Source: Rhipicephalus microplus (taxonomy: Eukaryota; Arthropoda; Arachnida; Ixodida; Ixodidae). Taken from it: 64,000 nt of DNA. Each line of letters starts with the position of its first letter. Within the stretch, counting starts at the first letter, position 1. A program made the position numbers and the translations under genes. Shown one piece after another: positions 9,375 to 22,230 of this stretch. Location: positions 5,523,001-5,587,000 of the forward strand of contig NW_027464589.1 of the NCBI RefSeq assembly GCF_043290135.1. Direction: 5' to 3'. Below the pieces are notes generated by a model. It worked only from the letters and a program-made list of their open reading frames with translations, was not told the origin of the DNA and searched no databases.

Positions 9375-12300
9375 ATGGCTTACAATACAGAATCAGCCTT
9401 ACGCGTCGCAACTTTTAACGTTAGAGGTTTACGCTAGAAGAGGCGACAGTATCAGTTACGTCGTTTGTTTCTCGAAAATGTCGTTGATATCGCTGCTGTG
9501 CAGGAAACAAAAATTGAATCTGAAGAGCAGATGGACACCAGATTTTTGAACTACCGCTCCAGATACAATATATGTGTGAGTCATTCTGTAGGTACTTCAG
9601 GCGGATGTCTTCTCTTTATAAAGAACGCAATTGGCATTGTCGAAAAAAGTGTACACAGTGATAATGAAGGGCGATTAATTGCATGTAATTTTTTTCTTTC
9701 CGGCAATATTGGCGCGTTGTGTGCGTAAATGCGCCAAATAGACAACAAGATAGAAAAGTATTCTTTGAAAGTCTTGATACGTATGTATCATGCGAGAAGG
9801 CAGTTATATTTTTAGGCGATTTCAACTGTGTGTGTAATACCGAAGACAGGGCATGTAAAACACATGTATGTTCTTGGTATTGAATTCAATGGCGCGTGAG
9901 CGAAACTTGGAAGACGTGGGATATGTACTGGCGCAGGGTACCCACTATACGCATTACCAGCTCAACAGTCAAGCAAGGCTTGACAGAGCATACGTGTCTA
10001 CACCCCTGCTTCCTATGTGCCAGGGCTACGCAGTGAAGAATGTTTCATTTAGTGACCATAGTCTAGTAATGTTCACCATTAATAAAAAAGAAAAGCTCAA
10101 ATTCAATTGGGGACTCTGGAAGGTAAATGACAAGCTACTTGAGGATGAGAACTTTGTAGAAAACGCTGAAAAGGAATTAAAAGTAGTGGTGAAAGGTAAC
10201 GCAAGTAGTTCAATTTACACATGGGAGTGCTTCAAGGAAAAAGTAAAAATAGAAGCAATTGGAAGGTCAGTTTCAATAAAACGCACTAACCTGAAAAAAG
10301 AAAGACAACTGCAATGCGAGCTAGATTTTTTGTTATGTCAAGAATGTGCGCAGCCAGGAGTGCGCAGTAAAGAAATAAGAAGAGTGAAACAAGAATTAGA
10401 AGCCGTAGATACGGAAAGGTACAGAAGAGCGGTGGTACGCGCACGCGCAGAAAGACTATGGTGTTGCGAGGTTCCCACAAAACGTGCAGTCACAGATAAA
10501 AAGAGCTACGTGACAAGAAACGAAATAAGGGCGATAGAATACAAAAACGAAGTCACCACAGATAAAACCGAGATTGAGCACGCATTCGTAGAATATTTCC
10601 AAGATGTGGGGGGGGGGGGGGCGTCAAAGCGGACACGAGTGCGTATAGTCGGCGTTTCTTGTCACTTATGCCGAAGCTTGAGGATGACGTAAAAGCGAGA
10701 TTAGAAGCACCCATCTCGGTCAGAGAAATCGAAATCACGATTGAAAAAATTAAAAACGGTAAAACACCCGGTCCAGATGGACTAGGTGTAGCATTCTATA
10801 AGAACTTTAAATTTCTTGTGGCAGAAGCTTTATGGAATGTGTTACATGAGGCATACGAAAGGAAAGAGTTACCAATATCTTTTCGGAGAACACACATCGT
10901 GTTAATTCCGAAAACTGAAGATCCCAGGAAACAGCTGTCCGTCATATCCTACAGACACATAACCATAGCGAATGTTGACTACAAAATATTCATGGGTGTT
11001 TTGGCCAGGCGAATCCAAACAGTGATTACAGAAATGGTCGGACCACATCAGACCTGCGGCATAAAAGGCAGAACAATTATCATGAACATTCATATTGCAC
11101 AAAATATGTTAGAATGCTGCGATGAGTTTGACTGTAAAGTAGCTATGCTACAAATCGATCTAGAGAAGGCATTTGACCGCGTGAACCATGATGTACTTTT
11201 CAGCACTCTTTACACTATGTCAACATAGGGTCTGTGGTGTTGGAAGGGGTCCGAATGGCGTACACGGGATGCACTACGAGAATTGTAACAAACAAACAGC
11301 TTAGTGATAATATACAAGTCTTATCGAGCGTAAAACAAGGATGCCCTGCATCGGCACTGCTTTTTGCTATGTATTTAGAACCTCTATGCCAGAAAGTGCT
11401 ACAGAATGATCAGGTGCGGGTATCAGAGAAGCACTAAATGATGTGAAGTTCTTCTGTGATTGCACTTATAGTAGAGTCAACTGGAGTAAATGCCTTGGAC
11501 ACGGAAACTGGCAAAGCACATCATCAATATTTGAAAGCATTACGTGGAAGGTTATACCTGACAAGTACTTAGGGGTACCTCTTCAACACTACAGGGACAC
11601 AACAGAATATTGGAAAGAAGAGACAGGGCAACTAAGAGACAGGACCAAAAAGTGGGGTGGGCACGATTTCTCATGTTTACGAGGTCAACAGTGAGCAACA
11701 TATTTCTTATTCCACGAGTATGGTATATTTTACAAGTGCTATTCATGTCGCGGGTTGCTGTACAAAAGCTACACAGAGTGATCGCAGTGTTTATCTCGGC
11801 GTCCACATGGGAAAGGACAAGCCGAACAAATCTGTTCCGTTCTGTGAAAAGGGGGGGGGGGGGGGGGGGGCTTGGTCTTGTACACTTGTTCCTGAGGCGG
11901 ATAGTATCTAGGTTTGTTCTTTTACGAGATCGATATGATCGTTTTTTGAGAACGTTGATACATGTGCGGCTGTCCCATTTTTTGCCTGATTTTATTGTAA
12001 CCACAGTCAATGGGGTGACAAAAAGACCTAAGGTGTACATGAAAGAAGTGATTGCTGCTTTGGAAACATTGAGAGTGCGATTTTCAATGGAGCATCTCTC
12101 TGGGGTTTCGCGAAAGAGACTCTACAAGGACCTTGTAGAAACCGTGTTGCCAGAGCCTCTGTATAGAACATTGTACCCTAATGGGCCCCGGGATGACGTC
12201 TTGAAGAGAGTGAAGAAGATGCAAATTAGACCGTCAATGAAGACATTCTTTTTCAAACTTCACAGCGGCACACTCCCTACCAATCCATGGCTCCGAGAAA

Positions 12301-12692
12301 AAGAAATATTCGTCCCCTCAGTGGATTGCATTATCTGCAGAAAACTCTAGACAGTTGACCACATCTTTCTAGACTGTACTGGTGCAGTCTTTTTCTGGGA
12401 CATCCTTCAAACGACCCTAAAGAAAGACCTGCCAGTTACACAGTATGGCATCCGTTTTCTGCCAGTCATAAACGTAGGTGGTGTGCCCTACGATACGTTC
12501 ATGGTATTGGTTATTCACAGTGTGTGGTGAACACGGATGACAGTGCGAAATGCAGACGTGAATCCCCTGCCCGCTCGAGAGTACTTCATAGAAAGTGTAC
12601 AGTATTTGATGACTGCATACGAGGCACAAGATGAGCCAGAGTGGTTGCCATGTTTAGATAAGTTGGTGGGTATAAAGCGTCTGCCTTTTTAA
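9375..12692 (+). pseudogene. LINE-2 ORF2: endonuclease and reverse transcriptase (decayed)
   Basis: It begins with MAYNTESALRVATFNVRGL at 9375 and meets a stop soon after. Endonuclease motifs VQETKIESE and FSDHSLVMF are visible. RT motifs are PGPDGL (about 10770), NVDYKIF, TCGIKGRTI, the catalytic Asp of IDLEKAFDRV (about 11155) and SSVKQGCPASALLF (about 11325). Sequence then jumps near 11420 from RT motif 5 to the FCDCTYSRVNWSKC region, so the YxDD active-site block is missing. The C-terminal zinc motif CIIC ... DHIFLDC (about 12330-12380) contains a TAG. At least five further frame changes are present. Confidence 0.8.
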
Positions 12693-12796
12693 CCCCCATG
12701 TGCAGGAAGATGAGGCAGCACTTTTACACAAGACACTGCACTGTATTCTTATATTGATTTGTACTGTTTGCGAAGCAGGCAATGAAGAAAAAAAAA

Positions 12797-13150
<354 letters not shown>

Positions 13151-13169
13151 CGCACGTACGAAGTAGTTT

Positions 13170-13209
13170 TATTGACGTTTCGGCCGCGGGTCCGGCCTTC
13201 ATCAGAATA
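13170..13209 (-). ncRNA. Hammerhead ribozyme motif, PLE-A minus copy
   Basis: Read on the minus strand it contains CTGATGA (13199-13205 on +), a GGCCG/CGGCC stem with a GACCCG loop, and GAAACGTC (13174-13181). Short flanking arms TATT and AATA can pair. This is the same type I minimal hammerhead as the + copy at 17029-17068. Hammerheads of this kind are known from ends of Penelope-like elements. Confidence 0.75.
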
Positions 13210-13601
13210 CAGTTGATGGCACGAGTGCTGTTTATATACATGTGCATATCAATGAGATACAAATATGAAAACCGGCATGAAAGGCGATATATGGGCATAT
13301 ATATATGCAAGTCGCACAATATGAAGGGCACTTAATACATGAGCAAAAAGATGTTGTTTCCATGCGCAAGCACGTGGCGAGTACGTTGTTCACAAATAAA
13401 AGATGAAACGCATAAAAGATAAAGCACATAACATGAAGAGTAGTCCGACCGGTAATAGCAAGAGGAAAAAGAAGAAAAAATAATAAAATACTAATAAAAG
13501 ATCCCAAAGACGTTACAAAGCTGCTACGTAATCAACGGATACAGACAATGTAGTGCGACTTGCTGAGCAAGGTTGAAAAAAGATGGACAGGGTGATACAG
13601 G

Positions 13602-15800
13602 TTACGCAGATAGGCAACTAAGTTTTCCTACGTTTTCATTTAGACCGGATGCGACAGCGTCGAACTCATAGATGAGGAATGATTTATGGGCTTCTCTATC
13701 ACAATTTGTGCGGAAACCAGATTCTAGTAATGTGACCTGTAGATTTTCAAAAGAGTGGCCAGGAAGGTGCACGTGTCTTGAAATGGGCAAGTGGGGCAAG
13801 GTGTTAGCATGAGATTTATGGTTGTTAAAACGCAGTCTAAAAGGCCCTTCTGTTTGACCAATGTACTGTATTTCACGTAGTGCACATTCTATCATGTATT
13901 TCACGTTCTTAGAGTCGCAGTCAAGATTGCCTTTGATTTTTAAGGAAAAGTTGGAAGCAGTACTGGTGACCTGTTGGCATGTGCGCATGTACGGACATAC
14001 TTTGCATCGCGGTTTTTGGCAAGGATGGCACCCGATCGTGTCAGGACTGTCTGCTTTCGACGATAATGACGATGAGAGTATGTCTCGAATAGTTTTAGCT
14101 TTGCGATACACTGCTTTAGGTGGTTCGGTGAAAATGGTTCTTAAGCGTTCACTTTGCATTAGAATATTGTGGTGCTTTCTCAGCACATTCGAAACACGCG
14201 GAACTGACGCAGAATGGGTAAGGACTAAGTTTGTCTGCGGTGAGGGAGTCGAGTTTTTAGCAGCGCACAACAGCGTTCTACGATTATGCATGTTGGCACG
14301 TTTTATTGCGTCATCAATTAATTGTGGCGGATATTTTTGTTTGACTAGAGCATCCTTTAGTGTTCTGCAATTTTTTTGAAACTCTGATTGCTCTGAGCAG
14401 ATTCTTTTAAAGCGTAAAGCCTGACTATAAGGGATGCTAGTTTTGCAATGTTTCACGTGGCTACTGTCAAAGTGCAAATACTGTTGCCGGTCTTTAGGCT
14501 TCCTGTACAGAGCAGTGGATAGCTTATAATTTACAAACGAAATGCTTACATCAATAAAACTAAGCGTTGATGTGGAATAGGTATGAGAAAATGATATTGA
14601 TGGATGGGCATCATTAAAGTCAGATATGAAGGAAAGCAAGTCCTGTTCACCATGCGGCCAAATAAAGAAAATGTCATCAATGTAATGTTTATAATAAAAA
14701 GGTTTTAGCGCGCGGGTTTGCAAAAATTCACTTTCAAGCTGGCCCATGAATATATTGGCGTAGTTGGGTCCAATACGTGTACCCATTGACGTGCCGCTAA
14801 CTTGGACATAGTGTTGCCCTTCAAAATGAAAGTTATTTAGCTCTAAAATGAGCCTGAGCAATACTGCTAGTGTGTAGCTGTCGATAAATTTACCCGGTGA
14901 TGCTGATTCATAGGACCTGGCGACTGCCGCTATTCCGTCTACATGCGGAATGTTGGTGTATAAGGACGCTACGTCTAACGTGACCAAAAAGGAACCTTGA
15001 GGAATAATCAGATCAATTATACCAGAAACAAAGTCGGTAGTGTCCCTTACGTAAGACGGAAGTGATGCTGGTATACTACTGATCAGATAATCGACATAGC
15101 TGGACAATTTTTCTGTGACAGTACCAATACCTGAAATAATGGGACGGCCGGGGTTGTTTATCTTGTGTATTTTAGGCAAAAGGTAAAAACTACCGGGAAC
15201 AGGACTAAGGGGAATAAGAGAATGAATCGCATTGTCAGGCACCTTTTTGTTTTCCAGAAGCTCTAGCAAAGTGCTCTGGACAAGAGATTTAAATTGTTCA
15301 GTGAGGTCGTGATCCAGACGCTTGTAAAAACTCGTGTCTGCGAGCTGTCTTTGGGCCTCTGCTTCGTAATCAGACTGGTTCATTACGACAACAGCCCCAC
15401 CTTTGTCCGCAGGCTTGATGACGATGTCGTTGCGACAGGACAAGGCATTTAATGCTTTCATTTCACTGGTGGTTAGGTTACGGCAAAACGGCGTTTGCTT
15501 TCGATACGACTGTAGTACGTCTCGTTGTACAGCTTTTATATACATATCTAAGCATCTGTCTCGTTGTGAGGGAGGTACCCAACGTTTTCCAGAAGGCAAT
15601 GCGCTTGTGGAACCATTTGTATTTTGCCGGTCATGAAAAAACTCGCTCAAGCGTAAGTTGCGGGCAAAATTATCCAAGTCTTTCAGTAATTGAAATTCAC
15701 TGTGTCCACCTGTGGCAGGACAGAAATTGAGACCGCGGCACAGAACGCTGCGCTCCTCAGCAGTTAGTACAATGTCCGAAATATTTACTATATTATCCTA
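13602..15800 (-). CDS. PLE-A reverse transcriptase with GIY-YIG endonuclease (5' partial)
   Basis: The open frame runs from 15797 down to 13602. A methionine lies at 15677, but homology to PLE-B continues upstream to an in-frame TAG at 15798-15800 and beyond, so this is an N-terminally truncated reading. Motifs in order are KPADKGGAVVVM, LLPKIHKINNPGRP, LDVASLYTNIPH, SGTSMGTRIGPNYANIF and the catalytic YIDDIF. A CxxC-rich linker (CHPCQKPRCKVC) follows, then the GIY-YIG motif with QYIGQT and the RFNNHKSH region. The RT copies RNA at the target and the GIY-YIG domain is thought to cut it. RT and endonuclease signature residues are all present. Confidence 0.85.
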
Positions 15801-15956
15801 CTCCTTGATGATATCTTTGTCTATGGAAGGTGACAAAGAAGAATCGGGGTAAGCTTGTACTGGATTCGTTTGCAAAGGGACGTAATGGCATGCATTGTTC
15901 TGGCTACGGCATCAAACACCGTCACGCGACATTTTCTTGACTGTAGAACGCTGTTC

Positions 15957-16636
15957 GTAGAACGCTGTTGTGCGCTGCTAAAAACTCGACTCCCTCACCG
16001 CAGACAAACTTAGTCCTTACCCATTCTGCGTCAGTTCCGCGTGTTTCGAATGTGCTGAGAAAGCACCACAATATTCTAATGCAAAGTGAACGCTTAAGAA
16101 CCATTTTCACCGAACCACCTAAAGCAGTGTATCGCAAAGCTAAAACTATTCGAGACATACTCTCATCGTCATTATCGTCGAAAGCAGACAGTCCTGACAC
16201 GATCAGGTGCCATCCTTGCCAAAAACCGCGATGCAAAGTATGTCCGTACATGCGCACATGCCAACAGGTCACCAGTACTGCTTCCAACTTTTCCTTAAAA
16301 ATCAAAGGCAATCTTGACTGCGACTCTAAGAACGTGAAATACATGATAGAATGTGCACTACGTGAAATACAGTACATTGGTCAAACAGAAGGGCCTTTTA
16401 GACTGCGTTTTAACAACCATAAATCTCATGCTAACACCTTGCCCCACTTGCCCATTTCAAGACACGTGCACCTTCCTGGCCACTCTTTTGAAAATCTACA
16501 GGTCACATTACTAGAATCTGGTTTCCGCACAAATTGTGATAGAGAAGCCCGTGAATCATTCCTCATCTATGAGTTCGACGCTGTCGCATCTGGTCTAAAT
16601 GAAAACGTAGGAAAACTTAGTTGCCTATCTGCGTAA
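15957..16636 (+). pseudogene. PLE-A inverted partner copy: GIY-YIG domain only
   Basis: This + strand copy starts inside the protein (about residue 450 of the minus-strand reading) and ends at the same stop. It carries the CxxC linker, the QYIGQT GIY-YIG signature and the RFNNHKSH segment. It differs from the minus copy in a handful of residues, for example RCHPC against GCHPC and ARESF against AHKSF. There is no RT and no independent start. At the head-to-head junction GTAGAACGCTGTT is repeated directly (about 15944-15970), which suggests template switching. Confidence 0.8.
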
Positions 16637-17028
16637 CCTGTATCACCCTGTCCATCTTTTTTCAACCTTGCTCAGCAAGTCGCACTACATTGTCTGTATC
16701 CGTTGATTACGTAGCAGCTTTGTAATGTCTTTGGGATCTTTTATTAGTATTTTATTATTTTTTCTTCTTTTTCCTCTTGCTATTACCGGTCGGACTACGC
16801 TTCATGTTATGTGCTTTATCTTTTATGCGTTTCATCTTTTATTTGTGAACAACGTACTCGCCCCGTGCTTGCGCATGGAAACAACATCTTTTTGCTCATG
16901 TATTAAGTGCCCTTCATATTGTGCGACTTGCATATATATATGCCCATATATCGCCTTTCATGCCGGTTTTCATATTTGTATCTCATTGATATGCACATGT
17001 ATATAAACAGCACTCGTGCCATCAACTG

Positions 17029-17068
17029 TATTCTGATGAAGGCCGGACCCGCGGCCGAAACGTCAATA
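17029..17068 (+). ncRNA. Hammerhead ribozyme motif, PLE-A plus copy
   Basis: The conserved core is CTGATGA (17033-17039) then GAAACGTC (17057-17064). Stem II is GGCCG/CGGCC around GACCCG. Stem I is formed by TATT before the core and AATA after it, and stem III is minimal (AC/GU). The predicted cut is after the GUC at 17064. All core residues match the consensus, so self-cleavage is plausible but not shown here. Confidence 0.8.
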
Positions 17069-17085
17069 AAACTACTTCGTACGTG

Positions 17086-17590
<505 letters not shown>

Positions 17591-18429
17591 GTAAGGAAAC
17601 GTTTCGGTAAATGTATCCGCTCTAGTGACCGATGCCTGTTGGTGCTGCCGTGCCCCCGGCTGTGTGATCTGTTGTTTGAATGCTCATTGTTCGTGAGAAA
17701 ACTGTTGTTGCTCGGCGGTGATGTAGAGACCAATCCCGGACCTGAGCTCTCTCAAATCATGAAGCAACTGAATGTAATTTCCGCAGATATTAAGGAAATT
17801 AAGGAACAGAGACTAGCGGGTATTGAAAATAAACTGGACGCTCTAGGTGCACTAGAAGAAAAACTTAAAGCCTGCAACGACCAGATTTTTGCCATGAATA
17901 GCACAATTAAAACGCTTGAGCAAAGAGTTGAGGAGCTTGAGAACCGCAGCCGTCGGTCAAACTTAATTATTTATGGCCTAGAAGAAATGAAAGACGAAAC
18001 AAGCGATAAACTGGAGCAAGCAGTTAACAAAGGTATAATAGAAAGTGTTCTTGGGCTGGAGCCGGTTCAAATTGAAAGAATTCATAGATTAGGCAGATAT
18101 GCGCTAAACAAGACACGACCAGTGATTCTGAAGCTTCTTGACTCGAGACAGAAAGGGAGTGTTTTGAAGAATTGCTTCGAGCTCAAAAATACTGGCCTCT
18201 CTATAGGGGAGGATTTCGCTCGCAAAACCCGTGAGACAAGGAAAAAGCTTTGGGACAGCGCCAAAACTAATCGGGAAAAAAAAGACAAAGTCGCACTAGC
18301 ATACACCAAGCTTTATATTAACGATGTCGCTTTTGTCTGGGACGACGAAAAGGGTGAAAGGATTCCAGTAGAAAAAAACGACATAGTAAACCGCCCGAAG
18401 ACCCGACAACACGCCCAATCAAAGAAATA

Positions 18430-21182
18430 ATGTTACTAACCGTAAACGCCCGCAGTATACTAAATAAATCGGCAAGCCTTGAACAACTACTGCTTGATCA
18501 AGAGCCACACATAGTCGCCATCACGGAAACATGGTTGACGCCTGATATCTTAAACGACGAATTCACTCCCCCAGAGTACGCTGTAATCCGGAAAGATCGT
18601 CCCACACGTGGTGGGGGTGTGGCCCTGTTGATAAGCAAATCGATTCCTTTTGCCGTGCTTCCCGAAGTTATAGGCGCAGAGGCGGTATTCTGTAAAATTC
18701 ATTGTGATGGAATTAGCATAGTAACCGGGTGCGTTTACAGAAGCCCCTCATCAGACAACAAATGTATTATAGCGATCCAAGATTATCTTCAAACTCATGC
18801 CCATAACTCTCGACTAATCATCATGGGTGATTTTAACCTTCCCGACATAAATTGGAACAACATGCAGTACACGTCACAGTCATCGGAGACACTTATGGAT
18901 TTAATTTTAAATTTCAATCTACAACAAGTCGTGCTTGCGCCAACACGTATAAAAGATCAAATAAAAAGCGTACTCGACCTTATATTGATTAGTGGCCAGT
19001 TCCCGTTAAATAAATCAGTCGTCAATGTGATTCCGGGGATATCAGATCACCGCATACCAATCTGTCAGCTCCAACTAGGATATGACATAACACCACGTTC
19101 ATCAGTAACTACTGTACGAAATTTTCCTAAAGGTGATGATGCCAGCATTGTAACCTACTTAGCTCACGAATTTGAAAACTTTTCAAACCTTGCTATACAT
19201 CCAACGACTGACGTCAATCATCTATGGTCGTGTTTCAAGACTATCGTTGTGTTCTGCGTTACCCACTTTGTCCCACTGAAAACAAAAAGGCAAAAAAAAC
19301 ATAATCCTTGGATAACCCGCGAAGTTTTACACGCAAAGCGAAAAGTTAAGAGGCTACGCCAAGCAATCAAAAAGAAAGGCAAGAATCCAGTAACCGTATC
19401 TAACCTAGCACGTGCTATTACAGACTTCAAACAAAAAGCTAGCTTCGCCAAAAGGCAATATTTTACTACAACGCTTCCGTGTTACATAAAAAACAACCCT
19501 CAACGATTCTGGAAACATTTTCGCTCTGCCGCTGAAACAAAGACGTGTTTAAGCGATAGCGATAAAACAAACCAGGCCAATATTTTCAACGATTATTTTC
19601 AATCTGTCTTTACTGATGACAATGGCACCATCCTGCGGCCTTGCCCACAGCTCGAATTCCCATTGAACCATTAGTTATAAGCGACCCCGGGATTCTTAAC
19701 CTACTTTTGAATCTAGACACGAAGAAAGCCAGTGGCCCCGATGATATTGCAAATGAATTTCTTTTTCGATACGCAGAACCGTGTAGTAAATACCTCGGCA
19801 TAATTTATCGCAAATCAATAGAAACAGCAAAACTGCCATCAGAATGGAAAGTAGCAAAGGTGATACCCATACACAAAACCGGAGATACTGCTGTTCCTTC
19901 TAATTTTAGACCTATATCCCTCACCAGTACGTCATGTAAGATACTAGAGCATATAATCGCTAAGCATTTAACTATTTTTCTAGAAAACAACAATCTCCTG
20001 TCCCCCCATCAACATGGCTTCCGGAAAGGTTTATCAACAATCACGCAGCTTGCCGAGGTTGTCCACGACCTTGCACTCAGTATAAACAACCGTGGCCAAA
20101 CTGACGTAATTCTACTTGATTTAGCAAAAGCGTTCGATCGAGTGTGTCATACTAAACTGATTTCGAAATTGCAGAACATTATTGGGGATGGGGAAATTAC
20201 GAACTGGGTAAGAGACTTTCTTATAAACCGGTCACAGTTCGTGGTTTTCGAAGGAGTATCGTCGTGGACAGCCCCAGTTAAGTCAGGTGTTCCCCAAGGC
20301 TCCGTCCTAGGGCCATTATTATTTCTAATTTACATAAATGACATCACTGATAACATAGACTGCAAAATTAAACTTTTCGCAGACGACTGCATTATTTATA
20401 GAGCAATTAACAGTTCGGATGATCATTTATCTTTAAATAATTCATTGAGTAAGATTGCTCACTGGTGTGAGCAGTGGCAAATGTTAATTAACCTAACAAA
20501 AACAGTTTGCATGACGGTAACCAGGAAAAAAGAACCCTCCGACTTTACCTATACAATTAACGGCGTACCTTTACAAAGAGTTACGCAGCAGAAGTATCTT
20601 GGCGTCACCTTGACTTCCGAATTGAGATGGGATGCGCACATTAACAATGTTACAGCATCGGCTTTGCGTAAACTGTTTTTTCTACGAAGGCGTTTACCCT
20701 TCGCGCCGATAGATACTAGGCTCCTAACTTACACCACATTCGTGCGACCAATCTTGGAGTACGCTAACACTGTGTGGTTCCCGCAAGGTGTTACTAATAT
20801 AGCAAAAGTTGAACGGGTTCAAAGGAAGGCCATTAGGTTTATACATAATAAGTACAAACGCACCGACTCACCCACACACCTTTTAGAAACCTCCGGTCTA
20901 CCCACTCTTGCAACAAGAGCAAAAATCGCGCGTCTCAAATTTTTACACCACATTCTGCATAACCACAGCCGGATCGATGCATCCAGGTACATATCTTTGG
21001 CAGAATCACGAACACTACGACATAAACATGCATACACTATCAAAGAATACTTTTCCAACAACGACTGTTTCAAGCAATCCTTTTTCCCCCTGTCAATCAG
21101 CGAATGGAATAGGTTAGATCCCTCCATTACTAACGTAACATCACTGGCAGAATTCACTTCAAAAATTGAGAGTATACTTTGA
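18430..21182 (+). pseudogene. LINE-3 ORF2: endonuclease and reverse transcriptase, one frameshift
   Basis: It starts at the ATG overlapping the ORF1 stop (TAATG at 18428-18432). The endonuclease shows TETWLT, MGDFNLPDINW (about 18820) and GISDHR. The frame changes once near 19640-19660, between the endonuclease-RT linker and KKASGPDD. RT motifs are FRPISLT, QHGFRKG, LLDLAKAFDRV, SGVPQGSVLGPLLF, the FADDC catalytic box (about 20376) and YLGV. It ends at 21182 with a C-terminal region typical of the group. One slip in a 2.75-kb gene indicates a young copy or a sequencing error. Confidence 0.85.
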
Positions 21183-21507
21183 GACAACGGCTTTCTTCAA
21201 CCATGACCTCCAATATTGTTTTCCAGTAGTATTTATTTGGATGTATAAGTTTACACAATGCCTTCTCTGTATAAAACTGTATTGATTTTTTTTTTATGCA
21301 GCAAAGATTTAGTTAGCTGCTTCCGAAGTGTGAATATTTGGAGTGCATAAATACCTATGTCTAATGTTTCTATGTAACTAGGATTATTATTACTAATTTT
21401 AAAATAACTACAGTTCTGTATGCCGCCTGTAAGAAAGTACTTAGCATTCATTGTATTTTGATACTCATGCCCTCCTGCTTTGGTCTCGTAAGAGACTGGC
21501 AGTATTG

Positions 21508-21542
<35 letters not shown>

Positions 21543-21549
21543 ATGAATA

Positions 21550-21553
<4 letters not shown>

Positions 21554-21633
<80 letters not shown>
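21554..21633. repeat. (AT)n microsatellite at PLE-B left end
   Basis: An 80-bp pure AT tract directly follows the LINE-3 AAAT tail and precedes the PLE-B tail extension. Confidence 0.95.
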
Positions 21634-21635
<2 letters not shown>

Positions 21636-21712
21636 TGGGGTGATATTCAATGGATACGGTGGAAAATGCAGTATAAAAAGAGGTCGACAAACGTGCGAAA
21701 AAACACTAGTTT

Positions 21713-21753
21713 TACTAACGTTTCGGCAGGTGGGCCTGCCTTCGTCGGAGTGA
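21713..21753 (-). ncRNA. Degenerate hammerhead motif, PLE-B minus copy
   Basis: On the minus strand: CCGACGA (21742-21748), a GGCAGG/CCTGCC stem and GAAACGTT (21717-21724). ACT before and AGT after could form stem I. The core has C where the consensus CUGANGA has U, as in the other PLE-B arm, so activity is doubtful. Confidence 0.55.
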
Positions 21754-22230
21754 ATTGTTACACATGGCACACAGGGCACATATATAAGCCGCTTCTTTGC
21801 GTATCACACGGCTAAGTCATTATCAGTAGTATAGGAAACAAGATTATATATCACCAAAGGTACGTGGCTATAGTGTATATACAGCTGAAAACGCGTATCA
21901 TTATACAATAGTGAATTGGCACGTATTAGATACCCTACAACTTGTGTGGAATGAAACAGGTCAGCAAAATAACAAACTGCGCACGCAGTAGCTCACTTGG
22001 TCATACGTTCTGCGGGATAAACACAACCTAAAAACATTCAGTAAGCCTTTAAAAAAGAAAAAGAAGTTTAGAGAGATAAACAAAATAACAAAGCAGGCAG
22101 AGCAAAATGAATGCGAGTAAATGATGAAGTGACAAAGGCCACCTACATTATGTAGGTAATATTTGACAATAGGCCAACATCGTGCGAAGAATATACACTT
22201 GTCAGTAAAACAAAAAAAAAAAGCGATTTA

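Larger units (their letters stand above)
7945..12796 (+). mobile_element. LINE-2: Tx1/L1-like element inserted in a tRNA-like sequence
   Basis: This 4.85-kb non-LTR retrotransposon is flanked by the 16-bp duplication GCTGTGATAGCTCAGT (7929-7944 and 12797-12812) and ends in an A-run. The order is ORF1 (RNA-binding domain plus zinc knuckles), then ORF2 (endonuclease, RT, C-terminal zinc motif). RT motifs such as GKTPGPDGLGVAFYKNF and LEKAFDRVNHD favour the Tx1/L1 group. Many frameshifts, G-homopolymers at 10609-10621 and about 11850-11870, and a deletion that removes the YxDD box make it inactive. The insertion point lies in the A box of the SINE tRNA head. Confidence 0.85.

Noticed and set aside
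13861..14379. Plus-strand 172-codon frame inside PLE-A
   Set aside because: It is antisense to the conserved GIY-YIG coding frame and repeats as the antisense of the other arm; no domain.
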